Shown: positions 25,237 through 33,791 of the stretch, one piece after another
Position numbering within the stretch: the first letter of the stretch is position 1
Layout: every line of letters starts with the position of its first letter
Assembly (NCBI RefSeq): GCF_016093275.1
Contig: NZ_JAEDAK010000026.1
Coordinates: 1 to 37,447 of the forward strand
Length of the DNA stretch: 37,447 nucleotides
Source of the DNA: Inhella proteolytica
GTDB taxonomy: Bacteria; Pseudomonadota; Gammaproteobacteria; Burkholderiales; Burkholderiaceae_C
Reading direction: 5' to 3'
Notes under the pieces: model-generated
The model's input: only the letters and a program-made list of their open reading frames with translations
Database searches by the model: none
What the model was told of the DNA's origin: nothing
Program-made: the position numbers and the translations under genes

Positions 25237-25860
25237 ATGAAATTCGTCGCTTTCGAGCGCAAGCTGCAAGGCACTGGTGCGAGCCGCCGCCTGCGTATCT
25301 CGGGCAAGGTCCCCGGCATCGTCTTCGGCGCCGGCGAACCCGCCATGATCGAACTCGATCACAACGCCCTGTTCCACGCCCTGAAGAAGGAAGCCTTCCA
25401 CAGCTCCATCCTCGACATGGAACTGAACGGCAAGGAATCCAAGGTGCTGCTGCGTGACGTGCAGTACCACCCCTGGAAGCCGCAAGTCCTGCACGTGGAC
25501 TTCCAGCGCGTGGACAGCACCACCAAGATCACCAAGAAGGTGCCGCTGCACTTCATCGGCGAGGCCGAATCGGTTGCCGTGAAGACCGACAAGTGCACCG
25601 TCAGCCACATCGTGACCGAGCTGGAAATCACCTGCGTCGCGGTGGAACTGCCCGAGTTCATCGAAGTGGACCTGAGCGGTCTGACCAAGGGCCACAGCGT
25701 GCATGTCAACGACATCAAGCTGCCCGCCGGCGTCAAGGTCGTCACCCACGGCAAGCCGAACCCCGTCGTCGCCACCCCGGTGGAGCCGAAGGTCGAAGAG
25801 ATCGTGGTGGCTGCCGCTCCGGCCGCTCCCGCCAAGGGCAAGGCCAAGGGCAAGAAGTAA
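25237..25860 (+). CDS. rplY: Large-subunit ribosomal protein bL25 (CTC family, two-domain form)
   Basis: A 207-residue 5S-rRNA-binding ribosomal protein of the long Ctc/TL5 type. The N-terminal bL25 domain spans about residues 1-92 ('[17 protein letters not shown]', '[20 protein letters not shown]'), the TL5 C-terminal domain about 95-180 ('[20 protein letters not shown]'). An Ala/Lys-rich tail ends in 'KGKAKGKK'. GGAG lies 7 bases before the ATG. In related genomes pth (peptidyl-tRNA hydrolase) usually follows; here a double hairpin and the convergent msh operon follow instead. Confidence 0.97.
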   Translation: MKFVAFERKLQGTGASRRLRISGKVPGIVFGAGEPAMIELDHNALFHALKKEAFHSSILDMELNGKESKVLLRDVQYHPWKPQVLHVDFQRVDSTTKITKKVPLHFIGEAESVAVKTDKCTVSHIVTELEITCVAVELPEFIEVDLSGLTKGHSVHVNDIKLPAGVKVVTHGKPNPVVATPVEPKVEEIVVAAAPAAPAKGKAKGKK

Positions 25861-25885
25861 TTCAGCCCCGCACCCTGTGCACCTG

Positions 25886-25942
25886 CAAAGCCCCGCCCTG
25901 GCGGGGCTTTGTGCTTTGAGCCCCGCTCCCGCGGGGCTCTTT
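25886..25942 (+). terminator. double hairpin terminator between rplY and the msh operon
   Basis: The first stem of 11 bp (CAAAGCCCCGC at 25886-25896 with 25901-25911) has a 4-base loop. The second stem of 9 bp (GAGCCCCGC at 25918-25926 with 25931-25939) is followed by TTT. The two lie between convergent genes. The first is nearly symmetric in its A/T flanks, so it could also stop minus-strand msh transcription. Confidence 0.85.
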
Positions 25943-25962
25943 GCCTTCTGGGCCGCGGCGCC

Positions 25963-26424
25963 TCAGTTGCTGACCGTCACCTCGCGTTGCCGCTCCACGT
26001 ACTGGGCGCCCTGGGCAGCCACGTTGTCCGGGCAGTTGGCCGCATCGCCGTTACAGGCCACCGCGCGCAACTGGTAGACGCGAACCGTGGCCGCCGTGCC
26101 GGGCACGGTCTCGCCTTCGTTGTAGATGGTGCCCGTGCAGCTGACGGTGACGCGGAAGCCCGTCTCGCTGCGCAAATCAAGAGTCTGGCTCTGCGGCGCG
26201 GCCGCGCTGCAGCCGGACCAGCCGGCCTTCAGCAGCATGTACAGGCCCCAATCGATGCCGGCCCGCACCGCCGCCTGGGCCCGCGCGCCCTGCACCTCCT
26301 GCGCCGTGCCCGCCTGGGCCCCCACGCTCAGGCGCACCACGCTGGCCGCCAGCAGGGCCAGCAGCACCAGCACCACCAGGGCTGCCAGCGCACCCAGACC
26401 CTGGGCTCGGCTGCGCGGCCTCAT
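25963..26424 (-). CDS. mshP: MSHA pilus accessory protein MshP (PilX-like)
   Basis: A 153-residue minor pilin-like protein. A basic start is followed by a long hydrophobic helix (about residues 10-31, 'GALAALVVLVLLALLAASVV') and the PilX/MshP hallmark 'GARAQAAVRAGIDWGLY'. Its signal lacks the usual Phe+1 and Glu+5 of class IV prepilins. Cys residues at 'GCSAAA', 'VSCTGT' and 'ACNGDAANCPD' could make disulfides. The start overlaps the mshO stop (ATGA). It is the last gene of the operon. Confidence 0.85.
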   Translation of the reverse strand: MRPRSRAQGLGALAALVVLVLLALLAASVVRLSVGAQAGTAQEVQGARAQAAVRAGIDWGLYMLLKAGWSGCSAAAPQSQTLDLRSETGFRVTVSCTGTIYNEGETVPGTAATVRVYQLRAVACNGDAANCPDNVAAQGAQYVERQREVTVSN

Positions 26425-27296
26425 GGGATGTTCGCCACCATGGCGCCCAGTTGCAGGCTAACCGCCTCGCCATCACGGCTCAGCTCCAGCCGCAGGCTCA
26501 TCAGGCCGTACTCGGTCAGCGCGGCCTGGCTGTACTCGAAGCTGCAGGCCGAGACGCGTGTGGCCAGCACGGCATCTGCCGCTGCAGCGGCCGGGCAGCT
26601 GCTCGGGTAGCTGGCGTTGAAACCGTAGGCGCTGCGCCGCAGCAGCTGCCCCGTGCCATTGCCGGCGGCGTCAAGCCCTGCCCCACTGCAGACGTAGAAC
26701 ACCGCCTGCTCGCTGCCCGACACCACCTGGAAACGCCCGCCGAAGCCGCCGTTCGGAAACTGGATGGGGGTGATGGCGAAGCGCTGGCTGCCAAAAGCCG
26801 GCTTGTCCATCGCCTCGTTCGGGCTCGTGATGACGCTGCGGTTGATGCCATTGCCATAGACCTCGTTGCCGTTCTGATTGCCCACGACGACGAAGTCATT
26901 CGAAGCCGCCGTGCCATTGAGGGGGCCGAGCACATCGAAGCGCTGCGTCAGGCTGCCCGGGTCCAGCACGGCAGAGCAACTGGCCGCGCTGGCGCAGCCC
27001 GCGGTGTCGTTGACGGTGTCCGGCGCCATGCGGTAGCGCCCGCCACCCACGGTGGGCACCAGCTCGAAGCATTGGTCGGAGGGCGTACGGATGGAATTGG
27101 GCACGGCCGAGCGGATGTCGCGCTGCATGGCCTGCAGCGCGCCTTGTGCGGCCGACTGCAACTCGCTGCGATGGCGCTGCGCAATGAAGCCCTGCACCGC
27201 CGGCCGCACGAACACGGTGACGACGCCGGCCAGCACGCCCAGCACCACGATGACGAGGATGAGCTCGACCAGACTGAAGCCGCGGCTGCGCGTCAT
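26421..27296 (-). CDS. mshO: MSHA minor pilin MshO
   Basis: A 291-residue prepilin with the short leader MTRSRG, cut before Phe, and Glu+5 in 'FSLVELILVIVVLG'. The MshO pattern 'RDIRSAVPNSIR' and 'FELVPTVGGGRYR' follows. Its long C-terminal part resembles PilW-type minor pilins that cap or prime the pilus. The start overlaps the mshD stop (ATGA at 27296-27293). It needs a prepilin peptidase encoded elsewhere. Confidence 0.88.
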   Translation of the reverse strand: MTRSRGFSLVELILVIVVLGVLAGVVTVFVRPAVQGFIAQRHRSELQSAAQGALQAMQRDIRSAVPNSIRTPSDQCFELVPTVGGGRYRMAPDTVNDTAGCASAASCSAVLDPGSLTQRFDVLGPLNGTAASNDFVVVGNQNGNEVYGNGINRSVITSPNEAMDKPAFGSQRFAITPIQFPNGGFGGRFQVVSGSEQAVFYVCSGAGLDAAGNGTGQLLRRSAYGFNASYPSSCPAAAAADAVLATRVSACSFEYSQAALTEYGLMSLRLELSRDGEAVSLQLGAMVANIP

Positions 27297-27739
27297 GGTG
27301 CATACCCCGTGCGCCAGCCCACCAGTTGCAGGCTGTCGGCCGCACCGCGCCGCGCCGTCACCGTGATGCGCTTGGCCGGCACGCCGGCCAGGCTGACGTC
27401 GGCCACCGCCACCTCAACCGCATAGGCCGCCAACCCCGTCACCGGCACGCCCGCCACGCTGCAGATGCCCTGGCTGTAGCCGGCGTAGTCGTCGATGTCG
27501 TAGAAGCCGCTGCGCGCACAGCCGCCGGCGACGGGCGGGGTGCTGCTGCTGTAGGGGCGGCTCTGCACCTCTTCGAGCATGCCCTCGGCGATGGCCAGCA
27601 ACTGGCGGTTGACCAGCGGGTCGGCCGAGCTGCGCGTGGTCTGCTGGAAAGCCAGCAGCACCCCGGCCAGCCCCACCCCCAGCACCACGATGGCCAGGAT
27701 CAGCTCGACCAATGTGAACCCGCGTTGCCTATTCCGCAT
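27293..27739 (-). CDS. mshD: MSHA minor pilin MshD (PilV-like)
   Basis: A 148-residue prepilin. Leader MRNRQRG precedes 'FTLVELILAIVVLGVGLAGV'. The segment 'QLLAIAEGMLEEVQSRPYS' is typical of PilV/MshD proteins. The start at 27739 is set by the prepilin leader and overlaps the end of mshC by 11 bases. It probably joins MshC, MshO and MshP in the initiation complex of the pilus. Confidence 0.88.
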   Translation of the reverse strand: MRNRQRGFTLVELILAIVVLGVGLAGVLLAFQQTTRSSADPLVNRQLLAIAEGMLEEVQSRPYSSSTPPVAGGCARSGFYDIDDYAGYSQGICSVAGVPVTGLAAYAVEVAVADVSLAGVPAKRITVTARRGAADSLQLVGWRTGYAP

Positions 27740-28208
27740 GGCCGCTCTCGCCGTAGACGGTGATCGCCGCCATGCCGCTGGCCGTGATGCTGCGGTTCGC
27801 CACCTGCAGCCCGGCGCCGTCGCGGCTGACGCGGCCATTGGGCTGGAAGTACAGCGTGCCCGCCGGCGTGACGGTGACGCCGGTACCGGCCGCCTCCGCA
27901 AAGCTGCTTGCGCCGTCCGGCCCGGGCAGGCTGCTGCCGCAGCTGCTGGCCGGATTGCTGCCGGCCACGCTCAGACTCAGCTGCCCATCGGCCGCAAAGC
28001 TGGCGCACACCAGGCGCCGATGGCCCACGGCCGTGGCCGCTGCCAGCCGCAGGCCGGCCAGGGCCTGGCCGCGCCAAGCATCGCTGCGGAACTCGCCCAG
28101 GCCCGCGAGCCGCGGCAAGGCCACCGCCGCCAACACGCCCAGCAGCAGCAGCACGGCCACCAGCTCCACCAGGGTGAAGCCGCGGGGCTCAGTACACCTG
28201 GCGCTCAT
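27729..28208 (-). CDS. mshC: MSHA minor pilin MshC
   Basis: A 159-residue GspH/FimT-like prepilin. Leader MSARCTEPRG precedes 'FTLVELVAVLLLLGVLAAVA'. A globular domain follows with two Cys ('VCASF' and 'SSCGSS') and the FimT-like 'LYFQPNGRVSRDG'. ATG 28208 lies 20 bases inside the end of mshQ, in another frame, so translation is coupled to mshQ. In Vibrio-type loci mshC follows mshA directly; here mshQ intervenes. Confidence 0.87.
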   Translation of the reverse strand: MSARCTEPRGFTLVELVAVLLLLGVLAAVALPRLAGLGEFRSDAWRGQALAGLRLAAATAVGHRRLVCASFAADGQLSLSVAGSNPASSCGSSLPGPDGASSFAEAAGTGVTVTPAGTLYFQPNGRVSRDGAGLQVANRSITASGMAAITVYGESGHAE

Positions 28209-31200
28209 GCAGCCTCTTCTGGCTCTCGGCCGTGACCGAGCCGAAGCTGGCCCGTGCGCTCGGGTCGCTGTCCCAACGGCCGAGCGGGTTGCCGGCATCG
28301 GCGCAGCCGTTCAGGGTGCCGTGGCGGGCCCGCAGCCAGGGCAGGCCCGCACCGGTGCTGGCCGGGTGGTTGGGCAGGCAGGCGCGGTCGGTGGTGCTGC
28401 CGCCCAGGTTCAGCGCCACGTCCAGCGTGCCCGCCCCACCCCCGCTGGGCGCGCCCAGCGTGAGGCTGCCGGTGCCCGCAGCCAGGCTGAGCGACTGCAC
28501 CGCCGTCGTCCAGCCCGCCGCGGCCCCGTTCAGGCCCACGCGGTTGGACTGCGCCACCGCCGTCAGCTTGCCCGCCAGCGCCGGGCCGGTGCAGCTGTCG
28601 TCACTGCCCAGCACCCAGCTCTTGCCGCTCCAGTACTCCAGTCGCAGGGGCAGCGCCAGCGCGTTGCGGCTGCTGCCGATGGCGCTTTGCAGCAGCAGGC
28701 GGCCGCTGCGCAGCGCAAAGTTCGGTTCCGTCCCCCCGCTGCTGCTCACGCCCAGGGCATCGGTGACGCGCAGGCTGGTGCTGAAAGGCGCCGTGACCTT
28801 GCTGCTGAGCCGGTAGCTGAGCGCCAGCTCCGGCGTGATGCCCAGGGCGAAGCGGCTGGCCGGTGCGCCCGTGGGGTCGAAGCTGCCCTTGCCCGAGGCC
28901 ACAGCTTCGCTGAACACGATGGCCTGGGCGTAGTCGTTCGCATTGCCCTGGCTGCCGTCGTAGTTCAGGGTTCGCGCACCCAGCGCATTCACGGCCTCCA
29001 CGGTCACGCCCGGCAGGGCCTGGCCCGGCAGATCGCTGGAGCCCACCAGGCCGGCGTAGCTGAAGCTGCCGCAGGCAGGGCTGCCGCTGACCTTGAAGCG
29101 GGCTGGACGGAAGGGGCCGATGGCCGCTGCGGTGCTGCCCGTGACGGCGAGTCCGCTGCCCAGGTAATCGTTGTCGCTCAAAGCGGCGTCCAGGTTGATG
29201 GTGCCGACTTCGGTCCAGATCAAGTTCGCCGGATTCGCCACCCCGCCGGTGAAGGCCAGCGCCCCATGGCTGAAGGCCCCGCTCTGGGCGCCCGCGAACA
29301 CCGGGGTGAGCTTGGTGTGGGTGAGCACCACGGTTTCGCCTTCCTGCCCGAAGTTGGGCGTGGCGGCATCGGCGGTGTTGCGGGCGGTGAGGCGCAGACC
29401 GAAGGTGGCACCCGCCACCTGCGCGCCGCTGGGCAGATTGCTGAACAAGAAATCCTTGGGCGCGGCCACGGCCTGCGCGCTGCCCGTCATGCTCAGGCCG
29501 GCGTCCCCGCTTGCTGCACTGCCGGTGTAGGTCGCGGTGAGGCTGAAGCGGCCGACGTCGGCGTACTGCAGCGTCAGGCTGGCACTGCCGGTGGCGTCAA
29601 AGGCCACGCTGAGCGCGCGGCTGCCACAGGCTGCCGCGCTGCTGCCCGAGGCATTCAAGGCCTGCCCCGCCACCCGCACCGGCAGCGTGCCGGTGGCCGG
29701 GTTCACATAGCCACAGGCCAGGTTCAGACTCTTGCTGACGCTGGCAAAGGCGGGCGTGCAGGCCAGGCTGTTGTCGCTCTGGCGCACGGCGGCAATGCCC
29801 AGCGTGGCGCTGGCTTCGGCGCGGTGGTTGGACAGGCTGACCAGGAAGCCCGCCGCGGCGGCCGTGAAGCTGCATTCCGGGCTGCCGAAGTTGCAGCGCA
29901 GCGCGTTGGTGGCTGCGGGTGAACTGCTGGCCACGCCCAGAGTGGCGCTGCCTACCACCGGAAGCTGGCCCTGCAACGTGACGGAGCTGCTGCCCGCCGG
30001 GATGATGAAGCCGGCGCCCGCGGGCCACAACCAGCTCGCATGGCTGGCATTCAAGCTGCCGCTGACCCCTGCCGTGTACAGCACGGTGCAGCTGGCGTCG
30101 GTGCAGGCACGTACCTCGAAGCTGCTGGGCGTGCAGGTGATGCCATTGCCGCTGGCGTGGCGGATCTCGAGATGGTGCAGGGGCGGGGTGCAGTCATGCG
30201 TCTGCACCATGTCTGCGGCGATTTCCACCGGGCCGAGGTCGAAGTTGTAGACCCGCAGCTCGTCGATCCGACCATTGGCCGAGTCGTCGGTGCCACCGGA
30301 TGGCGCGGCGCTCAGGCGGTTGTCCCCGATGAACAGACTGCCCAGGCTGGAGGCCAGGCTGCCGCTGGTGGTGCCGACGCCCGTGCCGGACAGACTGCCG
30401 TTCACATACAGACGCAGGGTGCTCTGATTGGTCCCGCTGGCCAACTTCCAAGTGGCCGCCACATGGACCCACTGGTGGGCGGGGAAGCTCTGCGCAGCGG
30501 TGCTGGCGCTCAGGCTGGCGCCGGCACTATCCGTCAGGCGCAGGCGCAGCGCGCCGCTGCTGTCGCGCTGCAGGTAAAAGGGCTGATCGGTCTGTCCACT
30601 GGCGTCCATCAGCATGGCCGCCTGGCTGCTGTTCCAGGAAACCGCTGCGCGGTACCAGAAGGAGAGCGTGCCGCTGTTGCCGACCCCTGAGGGCAAGTTC
30701 AACAGGCTGTCAACACCACGCCGGGTCGCATCGGTATTGCGGTCCACGTCCAGGGCCCGGCACACCTTGCCACCTGGGTCGGTGACGGCATCGCCCACCG
30801 CCACACCGTGCTGCTCCTGGGCGGAGGAATCGCGCACCTCGCCCACCTGGCCGGTGTAGACGAACTCATCGAAGCGGTACTCGGCCACCCGTTCCGGCAG
30901 GCCGGAAGGCACGAACCACCGGATGGCCGAGCCGTTGGCGTTGTAGCCGCTGTTGTAGGAATAAAGGGTGTAGTCGGTGTCGCTGACCTGCACGCCGATG
31001 GTGGCCTGCGAACCCGTGGCATTGGCGTTGCCGTACTGGAACTTGAACTCGCCCCCCTCGTACAGAATGATCTGGAAGGTGTAGGGGGTGCTGGTGCCGT
31101 ACTGGTAGACGCCGTTCCATGACACCACCAGGCGGCGGTTCGGCGCCGTGCCCTTCTGCTCCCAGCTGACCTTGCCGCTGCCGGCACGCGAGGGGTCCAA

Positions 31201-31599
31201 GTCAGCCCAGTAGGCCATGATGACCCGCGAGGTGGCGGCCGCCGTGCAGCCCGACCGGGCCGAAGCCGGGCCGGCTGGCAGCGTGGTGTTGGTGTAGTTG
31301 CGGTAGAAGCCCGTGTCGCTGCCGAACTGCAGCATGCCGTTTGACAGCACCCGCACCGAGCTGTAATCGACGCCCGCAAAGCGGAAGACGAAACCGCCGG
31401 TCAGATTGATGGTGACGCGGTCGTCGTCACCGGGGTAACCGGTGCAACTGCCGCCGTCCCAGGTGTTGACGGTGTTGGCGGCGGTTTCCCAGGCAAAGCT
31501 GTCGCCGCGATAGCTGTAGCTGGCGGCCTGGGCAGCGCCCAGGCTCAACCAGAGCAAGGCGGCCCACAGGCCCCGCATGAGCCAGCCGCCCGCACGCAT
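28189..31599 (-). CDS. mshQ: Large secreted MSHA protein MshQ with LamG-like domain
   Basis: A 1136-residue exported protein. The signal peptide covers about residues 1-25 ('LWAALLWLSLGAAQA'). Residues about 26-235 form a beta-rich domain with 'FRFAGVDYSSVRVLSNGMLQ' and 'YTFQIILYEGGEFKFQYGNA'. Residues about 240-440 look like a concanavalin A/LamG fold ('VAEYRFDEF', 'HQWVHVAATWKLASG'). The rest matches the MshQ-type C-terminal region (DUF6701-like, 'ARFKVSGSPACGSFSYAG'). GGAG lies 7 bases before the ATG and the gene begins 12 bases after mshA. Likely a surface or pilus-tip adhesin; this is inference from the LamG fold and operon. Confidence 0.85.
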   Translation of the reverse strand: MRAGGWLMRGLWAALLWLSLGAAQAASYSYRGDSFAWETAANTVNTWDGGSCTGYPGDDDRVTINLTGGFVFRFAGVDYSSVRVLSNGMLQFGSDTGFYRNYTNTTLPAGPASARSGCTAAATSRVIMAYWADLDPSRAGSGKVSWEQKGTAPNRRLVVSWNGVYQYGTSTPYTFQIILYEGGEFKFQYGNANATGSQATIGVQVSDTDYTLYSYNSGYNANGSAIRWFVPSGLPERVAEYRFDEFVYTGQVGEVRDSSAQEQHGVAVGDAVTDPGGKVCRALDVDRNTDATRRGVDSLLNLPSGVGNSGTLSFWYRAAVSWNSSQAAMLMDASGQTDQPFYLQRDSSGALRLRLTDSAGASLSASTAAQSFPAHQWVHVAATWKLASGTNQSTLRLYVNGSLSGTGVGTTSGSLASSLGSLFIGDNRLSAAPSGGTDDSANGRIDELRVYNFDLGPVEIAADMVQTHDCTPPLHHLEIRHASGNGITCTPSSFEVRACTDASCTVLYTAGVSGSLNASHASWLWPAGAGFIIPAGSSSVTLQGQLPVVGSATLGVASSSPAATNALRCNFGSPECSFTAAAAGFLVSLSNHRAEASATLGIAAVRQSDNSLACTPAFASVSKSLNLACGYVNPATGTLPVRVAGQALNASGSSAAACGSRALSVAFDATGSASLTLQYADVGRFSLTATYTGSAASGDAGLSMTGSAQAVAAPKDFLFSNLPSGAQVAGATFGLRLTARNTADAATPNFGQEGETVVLTHTKLTPVFAGAQSGAFSHGALAFTGGVANPANLIWTEVGTINLDAALSDNDYLGSGLAVTGSTAAAIGPFRPARFKVSGSPACGSFSYAGLVGSSDLPGQALPGVTVEAVNALGARTLNYDGSQGNANDYAQAIVFSEAVASGKGSFDPTGAPASRFALGITPELALSYRLSSKVTAPFSTSLRVTDALGVSSSGGTEPNFALRSGRLLLQSAIGSSRNALALPLRLEYWSGKSWVLGSDDSCTGPALAGKLTAVAQSNRVGLNGAAAGWTTAVQSLSLAAGTGSLTLGAPSGGGAGTLDVALNLGGSTTDRACLPNHPASTGAGLPWLRARHGTLNGCADAGNPLGRWDSDPSARASFGSVTAESQKRLHERQVY

Positions 31600-31611
31600 G
31601 AGGGAACTCCG

Positions 31612-32037
31612 TCAGTTGCCCGCGGCGATGGCCGTGAACTCGGCCTTCTTCGGCGTGCTGTCGCTGTTGGAGATCTCGCAGACGAAGGTGGCGCCATTGG
31701 TCGACGACGCGGTTTCACCCGACTTGAGCGCCGAGGTGTACCCAGCCGGCATGCCGCCCTGCATCAGGCCACCCACCGTGGCGGTGGCGCAATCGTTGAC
31801 GGTCTTGCACTTGGCCGCGTTGGTGGTGCTGTGGTTCACCACCGAGCATCCGCTGTAGTTCAGCGTCATCGCCGAGCCTGCGGCGCCGGCCACGCCCTTG
31901 GTCGCGGCGATCTTGGCGTCGTCGCCGATATCAACGAAACGCGGCAGCGCCGTCGCCGCCAGGATGCCCAGGATCACGATGACCACGATCAACTCAATGA
32001 TCGTGAAACCGGCTTGCAGACGGGGGCTGGAACGCAT
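31612..32037 (-). CDS. mshA: MSHA major pilin MshA
   Basis: A 141-residue type IVa pilin. Leader MRSSPRLQAG is followed by 'FTIIELIVVIVILGILAATA' with Glu+5, then 'LPRFVDIGDDAKIAATKGVA', the MshA-specific segment. Cys residues at 'SGCSVV', 'AAKCKTVNDC' and 'FVCEI' probably form the disulfide loop. A good GGAG site lies 7 bases upstream. Only one major pilin is present (no separate mshB). The C-terminus is Thr/Ser-rich. Confidence 0.92.
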   Translation of the reverse strand: MRSSPRLQAGFTIIELIVVIVILGILAATALPRFVDIGDDAKIAATKGVAGAAGSAMTLNYSGCSVVNHSTTNAAKCKTVNDCATATVGGLMQGGMPAGYTSALKSGETASSTNGATFVCEISNSDSTPKKAEFTAIAAGN

Positions 32038-32068
32038 GGTGAATCTCCTGTTCTAGGGAATCTGTAGC

Positions 32069-32548
32069 TCAACAACGGGATTGGATATCTTCGGCGCGGA
32101 TGATGCGGGCCTTGATGTCGGCGTGCAACACGAAACGGCATTCGTTCACGCCCTGCAGAGCCACCTCGAGCTGCTCCGCGCCCAGAGGCCGCAGGTGCCA
32201 GCTTGCGCGGGAATCGGCCAGGCCCGAGGCAAAGGCGATGGCATAGAGCCGCTGCTGCAGGGGCTCGACGGGCCAGGCCGCCGGCTGCTGCACCTCGGCT
32301 GTCGCCGGCCCCGGCAGGGCGGCGCGCCGCAGGCCGGCCAGCACGGCCAGGGTGCAGGGCCGGTCCGCCCAGTCGGGGCATTTGAGCTGCAGCAGCTGCG
32401 CGTTGCTGCGCGCCGCCTCGGCCGCCATGCGCAGCTGCACCGAACGGGCCTCGGCCTGGATGGCATCAAAGCGGGCGCGCAGCACCCAGGCCAGCACGCC
32501 CAAGACCGTCACCACCACCGCAAATTCCAAGTAGCGCCGCAGCTGCAC
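32069..32548 (-). CDS. mshF: MshF-like inner-membrane protein of the MSHA operon
   Basis: A 159-residue protein starting with GTG at 32548, five bases after the mshG stop. One hydrophobic helix at residues about 8-23 ('FAVVVTVLGVLAWVL') is followed by a soluble domain with three Cys, two in 'LKCPDWADRPC' and one at the last position. It has no prepilin cleavage motif. Assignment as MshF rests mostly on its position between mshG and mshA and on its size; the sequence itself is weakly diagnostic. Confidence 0.65.
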   Translation of the reverse strand: MQLRRYLEFAVVVTVLGVLAWVLRARFDAIQAEARSVQLRMAAEAARSNAQLLQLKCPDWADRPCTLAVLAGLRRAALPGPATAEVQQPAAWPVEPLQQRLYAIAFASGLADSRASWHLRPLGAEQLEVALQGVNECRFVLHADIKARIIRAEDIQSRC

Positions 32549-32552
32549 GGCG

Positions 32553-33785
32553 TCAGCGCTTGAAGGAGACCCGGCCCAGGTCCCAGATCGGCAGGAACAC
32601 GCCCATGGCCAGGATCAGCACCAGCACGCCCAGGAAGACGATGAGGATGGGCTCGATCTGCTGGCCCAGGGTCTTCAGCTCGTACTGCACGTCGTTGCCG
32701 TAGAGCTGGGCCACCTCCTGCATCAGCTCGTCCACGGCGCCGGTTTCCTCGCCCACCGCGATCATCTGCAGCACCACGGGCGTGAACACACCGGTGGCGA
32801 TGGCCGCGCGCAGCAGGGATTCGCCGCGCTCGATGCTGGCGCGCATGCCTTCGATCTTGCCGGACACATGGCGGTTCTCGCAGGTCTGCGCCACCACGGT
32901 GAGCGCCTGCTCGACCGGCACACCGCTGCGCAAGGCCAGCGCCAGGCTGCGCGAGAAGCGCGCCAGCTCGGCCTTGAGCACGATCTTGCCGGCCACCGGG
33001 ATGCGCAGCTTGAAGCGGTCCCAGGCCAGGCGGCCGGGCTCGGTCTCGATCCAGCGCTTGAGCGCGAAGGCCCCCGCGCCGGCCAAGCCGACCAGCAGCC
33101 AGCCGTAGCGGATGGTGAACTCCGAAGTGGCGATCAGGATGCGCGTGGCCAGAGGCAGCTCGGCGCCCAGGCTCTTGAACACGCCGGCGAAGGCCGGGAT
33201 CACCATCACGTTGATGACGGCGATCGCCGCCACCATGGCCGCCATGACGAACAGCGGGTAGCGCAGCGCGGATTTCACCTGCTGGCCCATGAAGAGCTCG
33301 AACTCCTGGTGCTCGAACAGGCGCAGGAACACCTCGTCCAGCCGGCCGGTCATCTCGCCCACGCGCACCATGGCGACGAAGAAGTGGTCGAACACCTTGG
33401 GGTGCTGGGCAAAGCAGCGGCTCAGCTCGATGCCCGATTCGAGGCTGGCGCGCACGGCCTGCAAGGTCTCCTTCATGCGCTCATTGGTGGCCGACTCGGT
33501 CAGGCCGGCCAGCGCGCGCAGGATGGGCACGCCGGACTTGAGCAGGGTGTGCAGCTGGCGCGTGAACACCAGCATGTCCACCGGCTGGATGGCAGGCTTG
33601 AGCAGCGCGTCCAGGCGCTGCTGCAGGCTCAGGCTTTCGACAAGCCCGCCCTCCTGGGCCTGCACGCTCAGCACCGTCACACCCTCACTGCGCAGCTGGT
33701 CGGCCACGGCGGTTGCGCTGACAGCCTCCAGCGAGCCGGTGACACGCCCCTGCGCACTGCGGCCGGTGTAGGCGAACTTGGGCAT
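32553..33785 (-). CDS. mshG: Inner-membrane platform protein MshG (GspF family)
   Basis: A 410-residue polytopic protein that turns under the assembly ATPase and docks pilins. It starts 'MPKFAYTGRSAQGRVTGSLE' like PilC/GspF proteins. It has two repeated GspF domains ('LLKSGVPILRALAGL' and 'ALRSGVPVEQALTVVA', each followed by a 'VGE-TG' motif) and three membrane segments near residues 170-200, 222-240 and 375-400. It lies six bases after mshE. Confidence 0.92.
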   Translation of the reverse strand: MPKFAYTGRSAQGRVTGSLEAVSATAVADQLRSEGVTVLSVQAQEGGLVESLSLQQRLDALLKPAIQPVDMLVFTRQLHTLLKSGVPILRALAGLTESATNERMKETLQAVRASLESGIELSRCFAQHPKVFDHFFVAMVRVGEMTGRLDEVFLRLFEHQEFELFMGQQVKSALRYPLFVMAAMVAAIAVINVMVIPAFAGVFKSLGAELPLATRILIATSEFTIRYGWLLVGLAGAGAFALKRWIETEPGRLAWDRFKLRIPVAGKIVLKAELARFSRSLALALRSGVPVEQALTVVAQTCENRHVSGKIEGMRASIERGESLLRAAIATGVFTPVVLQMIAVGEETGAVDELMQEVAQLYGNDVQYELKTLGQQIEPILIVFLGVLVLILAMGVFLPIWDLGRVSFKR

Positions 33786-33791
33786 CGGGAC

